The notes: generated from the sequence alone by a model not told the origin. Positions 1 through 7,312 are shown, counted from the first letter of the stretch. The stretch: DNA of 64,000 nucleotides from Flavobacterium psychroterrae (GCF_018380615.1 NZ_JAGYVZ010000002.1:1-64000); one strand, 5' to 3'. Numbers and translations: made by a program.

Positions 1-97
1 TTCATTATATGAATACTATTCCATAAAATTGAAAACAGGAAAAATAAAAGGTTTTTTTGCCTATTGCCTATGCTTTTTTGAAAACTTCGTTTTTCTC

Positions 98-318
98 AAC
101 CTACACAACCTACACATATTGTATTAGCTATTATTGTATTTATAGTCAGTATGTTAAATTTAATAATTATATAAAAAGGTGTAGTATAAGTGTAGGTTTG
201 TGTAGGTCGGTGTATTTTCGAAAAAACGTAAACCTACACAAACCTACACAATTTAGCTTGTTTTTTGAGTTAACTTGTTGATTTACAAAACGTGTAGGTT
301 GTGTAGGTTTGTAGGTTT
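98..318. repeat. Cluster of CCTACACA direct and inverted repeats
   Basis: At least eight copies of the word CCTACACA or its complement TGTGTAGG are packed into about 220 bp: a tandem pair at 98-116, inverted copies at 191-214, a tandem pair at 231-250 and inverted copies again at 292-318. The spacing is close to 9-10 bp within tandem pairs, and the orientation flips between clusters. The DNA between them is AT-rich and encodes nothing convincing. Arrays like this are typical of iterons or of binding sites for a replication, recombination or regulatory protein of a mobile element. No partner gene is visible in the window, so function is inference. Confidence 0.75.
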
Positions 319-585
319 TCGATTTTGCCCGTTTAAGATTTCTAAGCTTTTATTTTTTTCTGTTAAAAAAGTAGATTTTAGTGCGCGCCAGGAAATACTG
401 AAGCTTGAAAATTTCTCAAAATAAATCTACATTTTGTTTTCTGAGTTTTTTTAATTGTCAATGAAGTAAAATAAAGCTTTTTAAGCAAGTTGTTAGAAGT
501 CATAAAGATCAAATCTTTTTTAAGTAAGAAACTGTCTTAAAATTGTTTTTCAATCAAAATAACAAAATGCTATCTATTAAAAACT

Positions 586-630
586 AGCCCATTAGACAAA
601 ACCATCTGTTTAGTGGGTTTATTTTTACAA
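586..630 (+). terminator. Hairpin terminator without an assigned upstream gene
   Basis: A 13-bp stem pairs 586-598 with 607-619. The three non-Watson-Crick positions are all G:U wobbles when read as plus-strand RNA. An 8-nt loop separates the arms, and a T-rich run follows. No convincing coding gene lies between the window start and this hairpin, so it ends either a transcript entering from the left or a non-coding RNA. Confidence 0.5.
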
Positions 631-765
631 TTTTATTTTGAGTGATATTTTTAATCATGAGAAATTACCTAAGTCTTAAATAATAGCGTTTTATTTTTTT
701 GTATGAAAAACATTATTATATTTGAAAAAATGAATTTGATTTTAAATACTTGATATAATAAAAAT

Positions 766-1419
766 ATGGCTGCTTTAGGAATATTAAAATTAGACAATAT
801 CGAATACAGGTTACTTGCATTTGACTACAAGTCCACACAACGACTCGATAGCACAGGAAAACCTTTTGGAGAGCCTACAGGATGGTTAATTGATTTAACA
901 ATTGAATCAGACAGTAGTAGCGCTCTTTTGCAATGGGCGCTAGGTAATGAAGTAAAGAACGGTATTATTACGTTTTACAAGCCTGACGGAATGAGTAGAT
1001 TCAAAGAGGTAGAATTTAAGAAAGCGTATTGTATTTCACATCATGAAAAGTTTGAAGCTAACGGTACTTTGCCGATGCGTCAAATGATAACAATATCTGA
1101 ACCTAGACAAGAAGTTGCAAAAGAAGTGATTGCACCGCCTAAAAAGGCACTACAGCAAGAGCCTGAGAAAAAAATCACAGAGATAACTTGGATGTGCGCA
1201 AAAATGAAAAATTCTATAAAGGAAGCGGGCATTGGTGAAAGAGCAAGTCTTATGGTGAAAACCGAAAATTACAAACAGGGAGAGACAATTACTATAATAG
1301 TTGATGAAGCAAACGGCAAAGACCTTAAAACCGATACTAAAGAAATTACCTATAGTGGAGAAGTAAATGCTGAAGGTATTGCAGAACTAAAAGAAGAAGT
1401 AACAATACAAACCGTATAA
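766..1419 (+). CDS. tssD: Type VI secretion tube protein TssD (Hcp-like) with C-terminal extension
   Basis: Residues 1 to about 112 match the Bacteroidota subtype-iii TssD fold, the ring protein that builds the T6SS tube and carries cargo. The family pattern is visible: an N-terminal strand with LKLDNIEY, a central ITFYKPDGMS, then KKAYCISHHEKFEANGT and a closing MRQMITIS strand. A usual TssD ends at about 130 residues, but this one has 217. A charged, proline-containing linker (about 113-135) leads to an extra beta-rich module (138-217) with alternating ITEITW, SLMVKTENY and GETITIIV segments. The metallopeptidase gene starts 10 bp downstream, so the extension is probably a cargo adaptor. 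No T6SS sheath, baseplate or ClpV gene is in the window, so this is an orphan tube gene here. Confidence 0.85.
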   Translation: MAALGILKLDNIEYRLLAFDYKSTQRLDSTGKPFGEPTGWLIDLTIESDSSSALLQWALGNEVKNGIITFYKPDGMSRFKEVEFKKAYCISHHEKFEANGTLPMRQMITISEPRQEVAKEVIAPPKKALQQEPEKKITEITWMCAKMKNSIKEAGIGERASLMVKTENYKQGETITIIVDEANGKDLKTDTKEITYSGEVNAEGIAELKEEVTIQTV

Positions 1420-1429
1420 AATCAATCAA

Positions 1430-2251
1430 ATGGATAGAACTTTTAGAATTAAATCAGTTAACGGAGATACAAGTTTTCAACACGTAACATTGAAAATTAC
1501 CCCAAATGTCGATGGCGATTATTTTGACATGCAAGGGAATTATTTAGGCTCAACTGCCAATAGCCAGAAAAAAATTTATATTATTGGTCGTGATTCTTTA
1601 GCAATGCCATATTCTATGAGTAACATTCCCGAAGACTTCTTCGACAAACAAGTTTCATTTACAGGAACAGGAAATATTGTAAATTTAAGAGCAGGAACAA
1701 AATACGGCACTATGATAACTGATTTATCCTTTCAAACAAGAACTAATGTTGCTGAAAACGTTTATAACCATTATTATACAGAGGCAGGCTACAACTTAAA
1801 CGAGTTGAAGTACAAAACCATTACTGATGCGACAAATGACCCTTCTAACACTGGATACGCTGTTACTAAATTTGGAGGAGTCACTCCGAATTCTGAATAC
1901 TTGAAAGATAAAGAAGCAGATATCAGGATAGTTTATGGACACATAGGCTTGAATTTTGACACAGGGTATGACATAATGAGTGTTTGCGCTCATGAACATA
2001 AACACTTAGAAGAATTAAGAAGATTAGGTGTGAAATTTTATGATGATGAATATTTTGAAGATGTCGCATATAGACATCAGGCATTTGTTGATAAAAACTG
2101 GAAATATGTTTCTATTGGTTTTAGAAATGCAATGGTATCAATGATGAATTTGAAAATGAAATATGAATCAGATTTCATAAAAGCAAAAGGAGATATTGAA
2201 CAATATAAAAATTTAAAAGGATGGAAAGAAGGAAAAAATATAACCTTATAA
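1430..2251 (+). CDS. Predicted T6SS-associated zinc metallopeptidase effector
   Basis: This 273-residue protein matches no full-length family that I recognise. Its C-terminal half carries a zincin signature, CAHEHKHLEEL, with HExxH at H188-E189-H190-K191-H192. About 18 residues later comes E210-D-V-A213-Y214, the ExxAY arrangement that supplies the third zinc ligand in several metallopeptidase toxins. The N-terminal half (1-160) is beta-rich and includes YFDMQGNYLGS (31-41), a phrase that recurs in Bacteroidota secreted proteins. There is no signal peptide, as expected for cargo loaded on a TssD tube. It follows the extended TssD by 10 bp and overlaps the lipoprotein gene by 31 bp. Protease activity, possibly on periplasmic targets, is inferred. 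Confidence 0.65.
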   Translation: MDRTFRIKSVNGDTSFQHVTLKITPNVDGDYFDMQGNYLGSTANSQKKIYIIGRDSLAMPYSMSNIPEDFFDKQVSFTGTGNIVNLRAGTKYGTMITDLSFQTRTNVAENVYNHYYTEAGYNLNELKYKTITDATNDPSNTGYAVTKFGGVTPNSEYLKDKEADIRIVYGHIGLNFDTGYDIMSVCAHEHKHLEELRRLGVKFYDDEYFEDVAYRHQAFVDKNWKYVSIGFRNAMVSMMNLKMKYESDFIKAKGDIEQYKNLKGWKEGKNITL

Positions 2252-2694
2252 CAGAGTTGATTATTATATTTTTGTTAGTTACGTCTTGTAATAATAAGAC
2301 AGTAGAGGTGACTAAACCAATCGTTTGTGTTAATCAAATTTGGTATCATGAAGATAAACATTCATTAGGCTCGCCAACTGTAAATTTTACGATTAAAATT
2401 GAAGACACTATAATATCTAAAAAAATTAAATCGGGAAAATTAAATGATATTGTCATGTATAATTTAGATAAGCAATATAGTGATTTTGTTCATTTAGAGC
2501 CATTTGAAATAGGAAGACAATTTACAGAGAAAAAAAATATATTTTCATTCAAAATATTAACTGTACTTTTTGCACATAGCCCTAACAAGAATAGACATCG
2601 ATGGACACCCGAAGAAATTAAAAAAGCAATACAAGGCGACGTGGGCTTGGTTTTTAAAAAAGATACTATTAGGGTAAAAATGTGTGAAAAGTAA
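2221..2694 (+). CDS. Lipoprotein, candidate immunity protein of the metallopeptidase effector
   Basis: The 157-residue product has a basic N-terminus, a hydrophobic stretch (9-20) and a lipobox V-T-S-C with Cys23. Residues after the cysteine are N-N-K, without the acidic cluster that marks surface lipoproteins in Bacteroidota, so it should stay on the periplasmic side. The mature part is beta-rich with no family that I recognise. The start overlaps the 3' end of the effector gene by 31 bp in another frame, which implies translational coupling. Position and predicted location fit an immunity protein that neutralises the metallopeptidase in the periplasm. That role is inference from gene order only. 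Confidence 0.6.
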   Translation: MERRKKYNLITELIIIFLLVTSCNNKTVEVTKPIVCVNQIWYHEDKHSLGSPTVNFTIKIEDTIISKKIKSGKLNDIVMYNLDKQYSDFVHLEPFEIGRQFTEKKNIFSFKILTVLFAHSPNKNRHRWTPEEIKKAIQGDVGLVFKKDTIRVKMCEK

Positions 2695-2800
2695 AAAAAT
2701 ATTATAGTAACAGTTAATGATTAACATAAAGTAAAGCTCGAAAAGATCAATATTTACTTTTTCTGTAGAATATGGCTTTGCTCATAAAAAAAGCTAAACT

Positions 2801-2823
2801 TTCGGCAAAAATTCGGCAAAAAA
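2801..2823. repeat. Tandem TTCGGCAAAAA repeat next to tRNA-Leu
   Basis: The 11-bp unit TTCGGCAAAAA occurs twice in a row at 2801-2822, followed by more A residues. It lies between the T6SS-type cassette and the tRNA-Leu terminator. A short repeat downstream of a tRNA 3' end is a common place for an integrase crossover. No integrase gene and no second copy of the tRNA end are visible, so the att-site reading is speculative. Confidence 0.4.
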
Positions 2824-2831
2824 TAAAATAA

Positions 2832-2863
2832 AAAACCCTTAAAATATTGATTTTAAGGGTTTT
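2832..2863 (-). terminator. Terminator of tRNA-Leu
   Basis: A perfect 13-bp stem (AAAACCCTTAAAA at 2832-2844 with its complement at 2851-2863) has a 6-nt loop and A/T runs on both sides. It lies 14 bp beyond the tRNA 3' end on the minus strand. It can also end the plus-strand T6SS-type cassette. Confidence 0.8.
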
Positions 2864-2877
2864 AATTTATTATAAAG

Positions 2878-2959
2878 TGCGGATAATAGGACTCGAACCT
2901 ACACGCCTTGCGGCACCAGATCCTAAGTCTGGCATGTCTACCAATTTCACCATATCCGC
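2878..2959 (-). tRNA. tRNA-Leu (anticodon UAG)
   Basis: On the minus strand the acceptor stem GCGGATA pairs with its 3' partner. The D-arm, anticodon stem CCAGA/TCTGG with loop CTTAGGA (anticodon TAG), long class II variable arm and T-loop GTTCGAGTCC are all visible. The 82-nt length includes the discriminator A. CCA is not encoded. Confidence 0.93.
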
Positions 2960-2972
2960 TCAATTGTGGGTG

Positions 2973-3001
2973 CAAAGATAAACATAACTTCTAATTTTCA
3001 A
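2973..3001 (-). promoter_or_regulatory. Promoter of tRNA-Leu
   Basis: Read on the minus strand, TTG (3001-2999) is followed by an 18-bp spacer and TATCTTTG (2980-2973). This matches the Bacteroidota primary sigma consensus TTG-N19-TAnnTTTG. It ends 13 bp before the tRNA 5' base. Confidence 0.75.
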
Positions 3002-3067
3002 AGCATTTTTGTAAAAAAATATTAATTCTATTTTTTGTATTTTTGAAATTCTATAAAAATCACATAA

Positions 3068-4456
3068 ATGGAAAATATAAAGTCATATGTTCAACAACAT
3101 AAAGATCGGTTTATCAATGAATTGATCGAATTATTAAAAATTCCGTCGGTAAGTGCTGACACTGCATATTCGCAAGATGTTATTGATACTGCCGAGGCTG
3201 TTAAGGAAAGTTTATCAAAAGCAGGCTGCGATTTAGTCGAAATTTGCGATACTCCGGGTTATCCAATCATCTACGGAGAGAAAATTATCGACCCAAATTT
3301 ACCTACCGTTTTAGTTTACGGTCATTATGACGTTCAACCACCGGATCCAATCGAATTATGGACTTCGCCACCATTTGAACCAGTAATCAAAAAAACCGAA
3401 ATTCATCCCGAAGGCGCAATCTTCGCTCGTGGAGCTTGTGATGATAAAGGACAAATGTATATGCACGTAAAAGCTTTAGAGCTTATGGTGCAAACTAATA
3501 CTTTGCCTTGTAACGTAAAATTCATGATTGAAGGCGAAGAAGAAGTAGGTTCGGCAAGTTTAGCCTGGTTTGTAGAACGCAATCAGGAGAAACTGAAAAA
3601 CGACGTAATTCTTATTTCAGATACCGGAATGATCTCGAACCAACAACCGTCGATCACGACAGGTTTACGTGGTTTGAGTTATGTTGAGGTTGAAGTTACA
3701 GGTCCTAATCGTGATTTACATTCAGGTTTATACGGTGGAGCAGTAGCGAACCCCATTAATGTTTTGGCAAAAATGATCGCTTCTTTGCATGACGAAGACA
3801 ATCATATTACCATTCCGGGTTTCTACGATAAAGTTCAGGAATTATCTGCAGAGGAAAGAGCCGAAATGGCAAAAGCACCTTTCAGCTTAGAAAAATATAA
3901 AAATGCATTGGCTTTAAACGATGTTTACGGCGAAAAAGGATATGTAACAAACGAACGCAACTCGATTCGTCCAACATTAGACGTAAACGGAATCTGGGGC
4001 GGATATCAGGGCGAAGGAGCAAAAACGGTGATTGCAAGCAAAGCTTTCGCAAAAATCTCTATGCGTTTGGTTCCAAATCAGGATTGGCATGAAATCACAG
4101 AATTGTTCACAAAACATTTCACCAATATTGCACCAGCAGGAGTTACGGTAAAAGTAACGCCTCATCATGGCGGACAAGGTTATGTTACGCCAATTGACAG
4201 CATTGGTTACAAAGCCGCAAACATGGCTTATACAGAAACTTTTGGAGTTCCGGCAATTCCGGTTCGTTCAGGCGGAAGTATTCCTATTGTTGCTTTGTTC
4301 GAAAAAGAACTCAAAAGCAAAACCATTCTTATGGGCTTTGGTTTGGATTCTGATGCAATTCATTCACCAAACGAACATTTTGGAATCTTCAATTACTTAA
4401 AAGGAATCGAAACTATTCCGTTGTTTTACAAATATTTTGTAGAACTTTCTAAGTAA
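3068..4456 (+). CDS. M20 family dipeptidase (carnosinase-like)
   Basis: This 462-residue enzyme belongs to the M20 di-zinc peptidases of the CNDP/PepV-like dipeptidase group. Metal-site motifs are in order: GHYDVQP with H86 and D88, the bridging aspartate in RGACDDKGQ (D125), catalytic and ligand glutamates in EGEEEVGS (E158, E159), D185 in ISDTG, and a late histidine in IHSPNEHF. The dimerisation lid lies roughly between residues 200 and 320. There is no signal peptide, so it is probably cytoplasmic and hydrolyses small peptides. It is transcribed alone, divergently from tRNA-Leu, with a hairpin terminator downstream at 4552-4583. Confidence 0.9.
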   Translation: MENIKSYVQQHKDRFINELIELLKIPSVSADTAYSQDVIDTAEAVKESLSKAGCDLVEICDTPGYPIIYGEKIIDPNLPTVLVYGHYDVQPPDPIELWTSPPFEPVIKKTEIHPEGAIFARGACDDKGQMYMHVKALELMVQTNTLPCNVKFMIEGEEEVGSASLAWFVERNQEKLKNDVILISDTGMISNQQPSITTGLRGLSYVEVEVTGPNRDLHSGLYGGAVANPINVLAKMIASLHDEDNHITIPGFYDKVQELSAEERAEMAKAPFSLEKYKNALALNDVYGEKGYVTNERNSIRPTLDVNGIWGGYQGEGAKTVIASKAFAKISMRLVPNQDWHEITELFTKHFTNIAPAGVTVKVTPHHGGQGYVTPIDSIGYKAANMAYTETFGVPAIPVRSGGSIPIVALFEKELKSKTILMGFGLDSDAIHSPNEHFGIFNYLKGIETIPLFYKYFVELSK

Positions 4457-4505
4457 TAGTTTTGCCAAGAAGGCTTTAAGACACAAAGTTTTTTAGATTT
4501 CAGCT

Positions 4506-4583
4506 CTTTGTCAAAGTTTAGAATTCTGACAAAGATTAATTTCAAATATATAAATCCGTTCATAAATGAGCGGATTTTTTTTG
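4506..4583 (+). terminator. Two hairpins after the dipeptidase gene
   Basis: The first hairpin pairs CTTTGTCA (4506-4513) with TGACAAAG (4527-4534). The second pairs AAATCCG (4552-4558) plus TCAT with ATGA plus CGGATTT (4571-4577) and is followed by a T run, a standard intrinsic terminator. Further downstream, 4590-4660 is AT-rich repeat text of the kind seen in other gaps of this window. Confidence 0.7.
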
Positions 4584-4674
4584 TTTCAAAAATTTTGTGT
4601 CTTTGAATCTTCGTGGCTGAGAAAACCTTAGGTCCTTAGCGACTTAGTCCCTCAGAGCCTTTTAAAAAAAAAAC

Positions 4675-4728
4675 TTGCATAATAAAAATTAATCTCTATA
4701 TTTGTAGAGCGACATCTATAAATGTAGA
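4675..4728 (+). promoter_or_regulatory. Promoter overlapped by two BlaI-type operator boxes
   Basis: TTG at 4675-4677, a 19-bp spacer and TATATTTG at 4697-4704 form a textbook Bacteroidota promoter. Two near-palindromic boxes of form TCTATA-NN-TGTAGA lie at 4695-4708 and 4715-4728. Their starts are exactly 20 bp apart, two helical turns, and the first overlaps the -7 element. TACA/TGTA half-sites are typical of BlaI/MecI repressors, and a blaI-type gene is the second gene downstream. Binding by that protein is inferred. Confidence 0.7.
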
Positions 4729-4745
4729 AACAAAAAAAAGAAAGT

Positions 4746-5168
4746 ATGCGTTATCTGTTTGTAATATTTTTTTTCGGAGTGATGCTTTTTGGCTGTAAAA
4801 GCAAACCCATCAATCAGAAGATCGATCATAAAAAAGAAGGGGTCTGGGTTGACGACTATACGCAAGATAATGTCAGATACAAATCGTTTGAATATTACAA
4901 GCACGATGAACCAGTAAAAAAGTGGAAATCCTTCATTGGAGGAAAAATCTACAAAACAGAGAAATACAAAAACGGAATCTGTACGGTTAAATATTATTAT
5001 GAAAACGGAAAAGTTCAATCAACTGGGAAAACAAAAATGGAAACTAATTCAAAAGAAACCCATTGGTTCTATTTCGGAGATTGGAAATTTTATTCGGATA
5101 AAGGAAAATTAATTGAAGTCAAAAAGTATAATAATGGCGATTTGATCTCGGAACAAAAAATAGATTAG
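4746..5168 (+). CDS. MORN-repeat-like lipoprotein
   Basis: The 140-residue product starts with a signal sequence ending in the lipobox L-F-G-C (Cys17). The rest carries repeated short beta units such as EGVWVDDY, YYENGKVQSTGK, GDWKFYSDKGKLIEVKKY and NNGDLISEQ. These match the MORN-like/YwqK repeat found in many Bacteroidota lipoproteins. No acidic cluster follows the cysteine, so it should face the periplasm. Its promoter carries the BlaI-type boxes, which links it to the repressor and M56 protein downstream. Biochemical function is unknown. Confidence 0.75.
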   Translation: MRYLFVIFFFGVMLFGCKSKPINQKIDHKKEGVWVDDYTQDNVRYKSFEYYKHDEPVKKWKSFIGGKIYKTEKYKNGICTVKYYYENGKVQSTGKTKMETNSKETHWFYFGDWKFYSDKGKLIEVKKYNNGDLISEQKID

Positions 5169-5371
5169 CCCACGGGTTTTTATGGATTAAACGGATTGAC
5201 GCGGATTTTTTTTAGTATTAAGAAGTAAGAAGTAAGAAACAAGACGCAAGAATAAAGAAGTAAGACGCAAGAAGGCATAAATAATCAAAATTCGAGAAAA
5301 TTAGTGTAATTCGTGGCAAAAAACCTTAGAATCTTAGCATCTCAGCAACTCAGAACATCAAAAATAAAAAC
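5169..5371. repeat. Low-complexity repeat spacer before blaI
   Basis: About 200 bp contains AAGTAAGAA/ACGCAAGAA-type direct repeats (about 5218-5275), then the phrase CTTAGAATCTTAGCATCTCAGC, quoted here in pieces because related text (CTTAGCGACTTAG...CTCAG) also occurs before the MORN gene at 4635-4660. No clear promoter or terminator was identified. Confidence 0.5.
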
Positions 5372-5743
5372 ATGCAACTATCAAACTCAGAAGAACAATT
5401 AATGGAACATCTCTGGAAGCTTGAAAAAGCTTTTATGAAAGATTTGCTTCAAGCATATCCAGAACCAAAACCCGCTACAACAACCGTTGCAACGCTTTTG
5501 AAACGAATGATCGACAAGAAATTCGTCGCGTATAACGAATTCGGGAATTCAAGGGAATATTATCCTTTGGTCGAAAAAACCGTTTATTTCTCTAAACATG
5601 TAAACGGATTAATTAGCAGTTTCTTTAATAATTCGGCGTCACAATTTGCTTCTTTTTTTACAAAAGAAACCAATTTGTCAACTTCAGAATTAGAAGAACT
5701 CAGGAAAATAATCGATTTAGAAATTCAAAAAAAGAAAAAATGA
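5372..5743 (+). CDS. blaI: BlaI/MecI/CopY family transcriptional repressor
   Basis: At 123 residues it is the usual length. The N-terminal two thirds form the winged helix: SNSEEQLMEHLWKLEKAFM, then a recognition-helix region rich in T and K (PATTTVATLLKRMIDKKF) and the wing. The C-terminal part is the dimerisation helix pair that is cleaved in BlaI/MecI systems. The stop overlaps the M56 start by 4 bp, the usual blaI-blaR1 pairing. It probably represses the operon through the two boxes at 4695-4728. Confidence 0.9.
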   Translation: MQLSNSEEQLMEHLWKLEKAFMKDLLQAYPEPKPATTTVATLLKRMIDKKFVAYNEFGNSREYYPLVEKTVYFSKHVNGLISSFFNNSASQFASFFTKETNLSTSELEELRKIIDLEIQKKKK

Positions 5744-6963
5744 TACTCTATCTTTTAAAATCAGGAATACTGCTTTTGATTTTTTATGCAGTATATAAAT
5801 TAGCATTAGAAAACGAGAAAATGTTTCGTTTTAATCGCGCTTATCTGTTGGCGAGTTTGGTTTTTAGTTTCATGATTCCGTTGCAGATTATTTCGTTTGG
5901 TGCGGCATTTTCAGATAAAATTGGATTGATTCAACTGGACGAATTGGTAATTCAGAAAAACAATCAAAATATAGAAATGATTTCAATAAATGATTTTATA
6001 ATTGTTTTAACTGGAGTTGTTTACACTTTTATGGTTTTGTTGTTGATGATTCGGTTTGTGTTTAATTTGTATTCATTTCATAAGAGAATAAAGAACAATG
6101 AAACGCAATTTATAAACGGAGAAAAAATAATTTTAACCGAAGAATCTATTTTGCCGCATTCGTTTTGGAAATCCATTTTCATCAATAAAAATGAATTCGA
6201 AAACGGAAAAATCCCGTCAGAATTAATAGCGCATGAAAAAGCACATTTAAAGCAAAAACATACTTTAGATATTCTTTTTATCGAAGTTTTGCAAATTGTA
6301 TTTTGGTTCAATCCGTTGCTTTTGCTTTATAAAAAATCGATTAAACTCAATCACGAATTTCTTGCAGATGAAGCTGTAAATAAGCAGTTTAATTCTGTTA
6401 GAAATTATCAAAATTTATTACTTGACTTTGCATCCAATACAACCACTATTGCTCTGGCAAGCAATATTAATTATTTAATAACTAAAAAACGTTTACTGAT
6501 GATGACCAAAAAAGAATCCCCGATTAAAATTGTATTTAAAGTATGTAGTGTTGGTGTTATTTCGGCTGTATTATTGATTGCCTTTAGTACAAAATCGATT
6601 GCCCAAAAAGTGACAAACAAAGCCGAAGTTAAGGACAAAGACCTTTATGAATTAGCCGATGTTGAAAAAATGCCTGAATTCCCAGGCGGTATTGCAGAGT
6701 TCTATATGTTTGTTGGCAAAAACTTTAAAATGCCAAAAGAAGTTGGTAACAATAAGATTGAAGGTAAAACCAATATGCAATTTATTATTGAAAAAGACGG
6801 AAGTTTATCAGATATTACAATTCTAAAAGATGCCGGTTACGGAATAGGTAATGAAGCAATTCGAGTCCTGAAACTTTCCCCAAAATGGATCGCTGCCACT
6901 CAAAAAGGAAAAGCCGTTCGAGTAATGTATAGTTTGCCAATTACGATTCAGCCTGAAAAGTAA
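5740..6963 (+). CDS. M56 (BlaR1-like) membrane metallopeptidase with TonB C-terminal domain
   Basis: The 407-residue protein has transmembrane segments near 5-20, 37-55 and 88-112. A zincin domain follows with HEKAH at 165-169 and a downstream ligand glutamate in NHEFLADEAV (E206). Another membrane segment lies near 268-284. The C-terminal 100 residues (about 308-405) form a TonB-like domain: MPEFPGGIAEFYMFV, NMQFIIEKDGSLSDI and YSLPITI. The family couples an outside or periplasmic cue to cleavage of BlaI. Here the penicillin-binding sensor of BlaR1 is replaced by TonB, common in Bacteroidota, so the signal is probably not a beta-lactam. It overlaps blaI by 4 bp. Confidence 0.88.
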   Translation: MILYLLKSGILLLIFYAVYKLALENEKMFRFNRAYLLASLVFSFMIPLQIISFGAAFSDKIGLIQLDELVIQKNNQNIEMISINDFIIVLTGVVYTFMVLLLMIRFVFNLYSFHKRIKNNETQFINGEKIILTEESILPHSFWKSIFINKNEFENGKIPSELIAHEKAHLKQKHTLDILFIEVLQIVFWFNPLLLLYKKSIKLNHEFLADEAVNKQFNSVRNYQNLLLDFASNTTTIALASNINYLITKKRLLMMTKKESPIKIVFKVCSVGVISAVLLIAFSTKSIAQKVTNKAEVKDKDLYELADVEKMPEFPGGIAEFYMFVGKNFKMPKEVGNNKIEGKTNMQFIIEKDGSLSDITILKDAGYGIGNEAIRVLKLSPKWIAATQKGKAVRVMYSLPITIQPEK

Positions 6964-6966
6964 AAA

Positions 6967-7228
6967 AAAAGGTTCAGAGGTTTAGAGGAACAAAGGTTCA
7001 AAGGTTTCTTTTAAGGATGAATAGGCTCCAGCTTTTGCTGGAGTTTTTTTATGGGAAGAATTGGCTTAGCCGAAATTTTAATCAGCAGATGTGTTTATTT
7101 GGCTAAAGCCATTTCCTGTTATTCTTTATTAAACCCCAGCTAAAGCTGGAGTCTATTCAACATTCAGCAAACTTGAAACTTGAAACAAAAAAACCTTTGA
7201 ACCTTTGTTCCTCTGCACTGAACCTTTT
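6967..7228. repeat. Nested inverted repeat, about 260 bp, with terminator hairpins
   Basis: The outer arms of about 40 bp (6967-7007 and 7191-7228) are almost perfect reverse complements, built on the words GGTTCAGAGG, AACAAAGG and TTCAAAGG. Inside them, two small hairpins, CTCCAGC-tttt-GCTGGAG (7026-7043, followed by T7) and CCAGC-taaa-GCTGG (7136-7149), are inverted relative to each other. The unit fills the gap between two convergent operons and holds no gene. The T-tailed inner hairpins look like terminators for each side. Confidence 0.75.
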
Positions 7229-7312
7229 TAAAAAAAAATCCGCTTCTAAAATGTAGAAGCGGATAAATAAAAAACTAAAAAAAAAATTCTAAAAAACTAA
7301 CAAAACCAGAGC

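Larger units (their letters stand above)
1..765. other. Non-coding AT-rich stretch before the TssD gene
   Basis: Apart from the CCTACACA repeat cluster (98-318) and the hairpin at 586-619, I see no supported gene here. Short inverted words also occur, such as GTAGATTT near 370 and AAATCTAC near 423. A possible -7 box TATATTTG lies at 717-724, 42 bp before the TssD start. The only TTG upstream of it leaves a 15-bp spacer, shorter than the usual 18-20, so that promoter is weakly supported. Confidence 0.5.

Noticed and set aside
57..281. 74-codon open frame at the left edge
   Set aside because: It consists of translated CCTACACA repeat text (many Y, T, I, C residues) with no homology pattern. 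Repeats and not a gene explain it.
98..318. CRISPR array
   Set aside because: The repeats are short (8-10 bp), change orientation and have no regular spacers; no cas gene is present.
766..2694. A complete type VI secretion system
   Set aside because: No sheath, baseplate, membrane-complex or ClpV gene is visible. Only a tube protein and probable cargo are present.
4675..6963. Beta-lactam resistance operon
   Set aside because: The M56 protein has a TonB domain instead of a penicillin-binding sensor, and no beta-lactamase is nearby.
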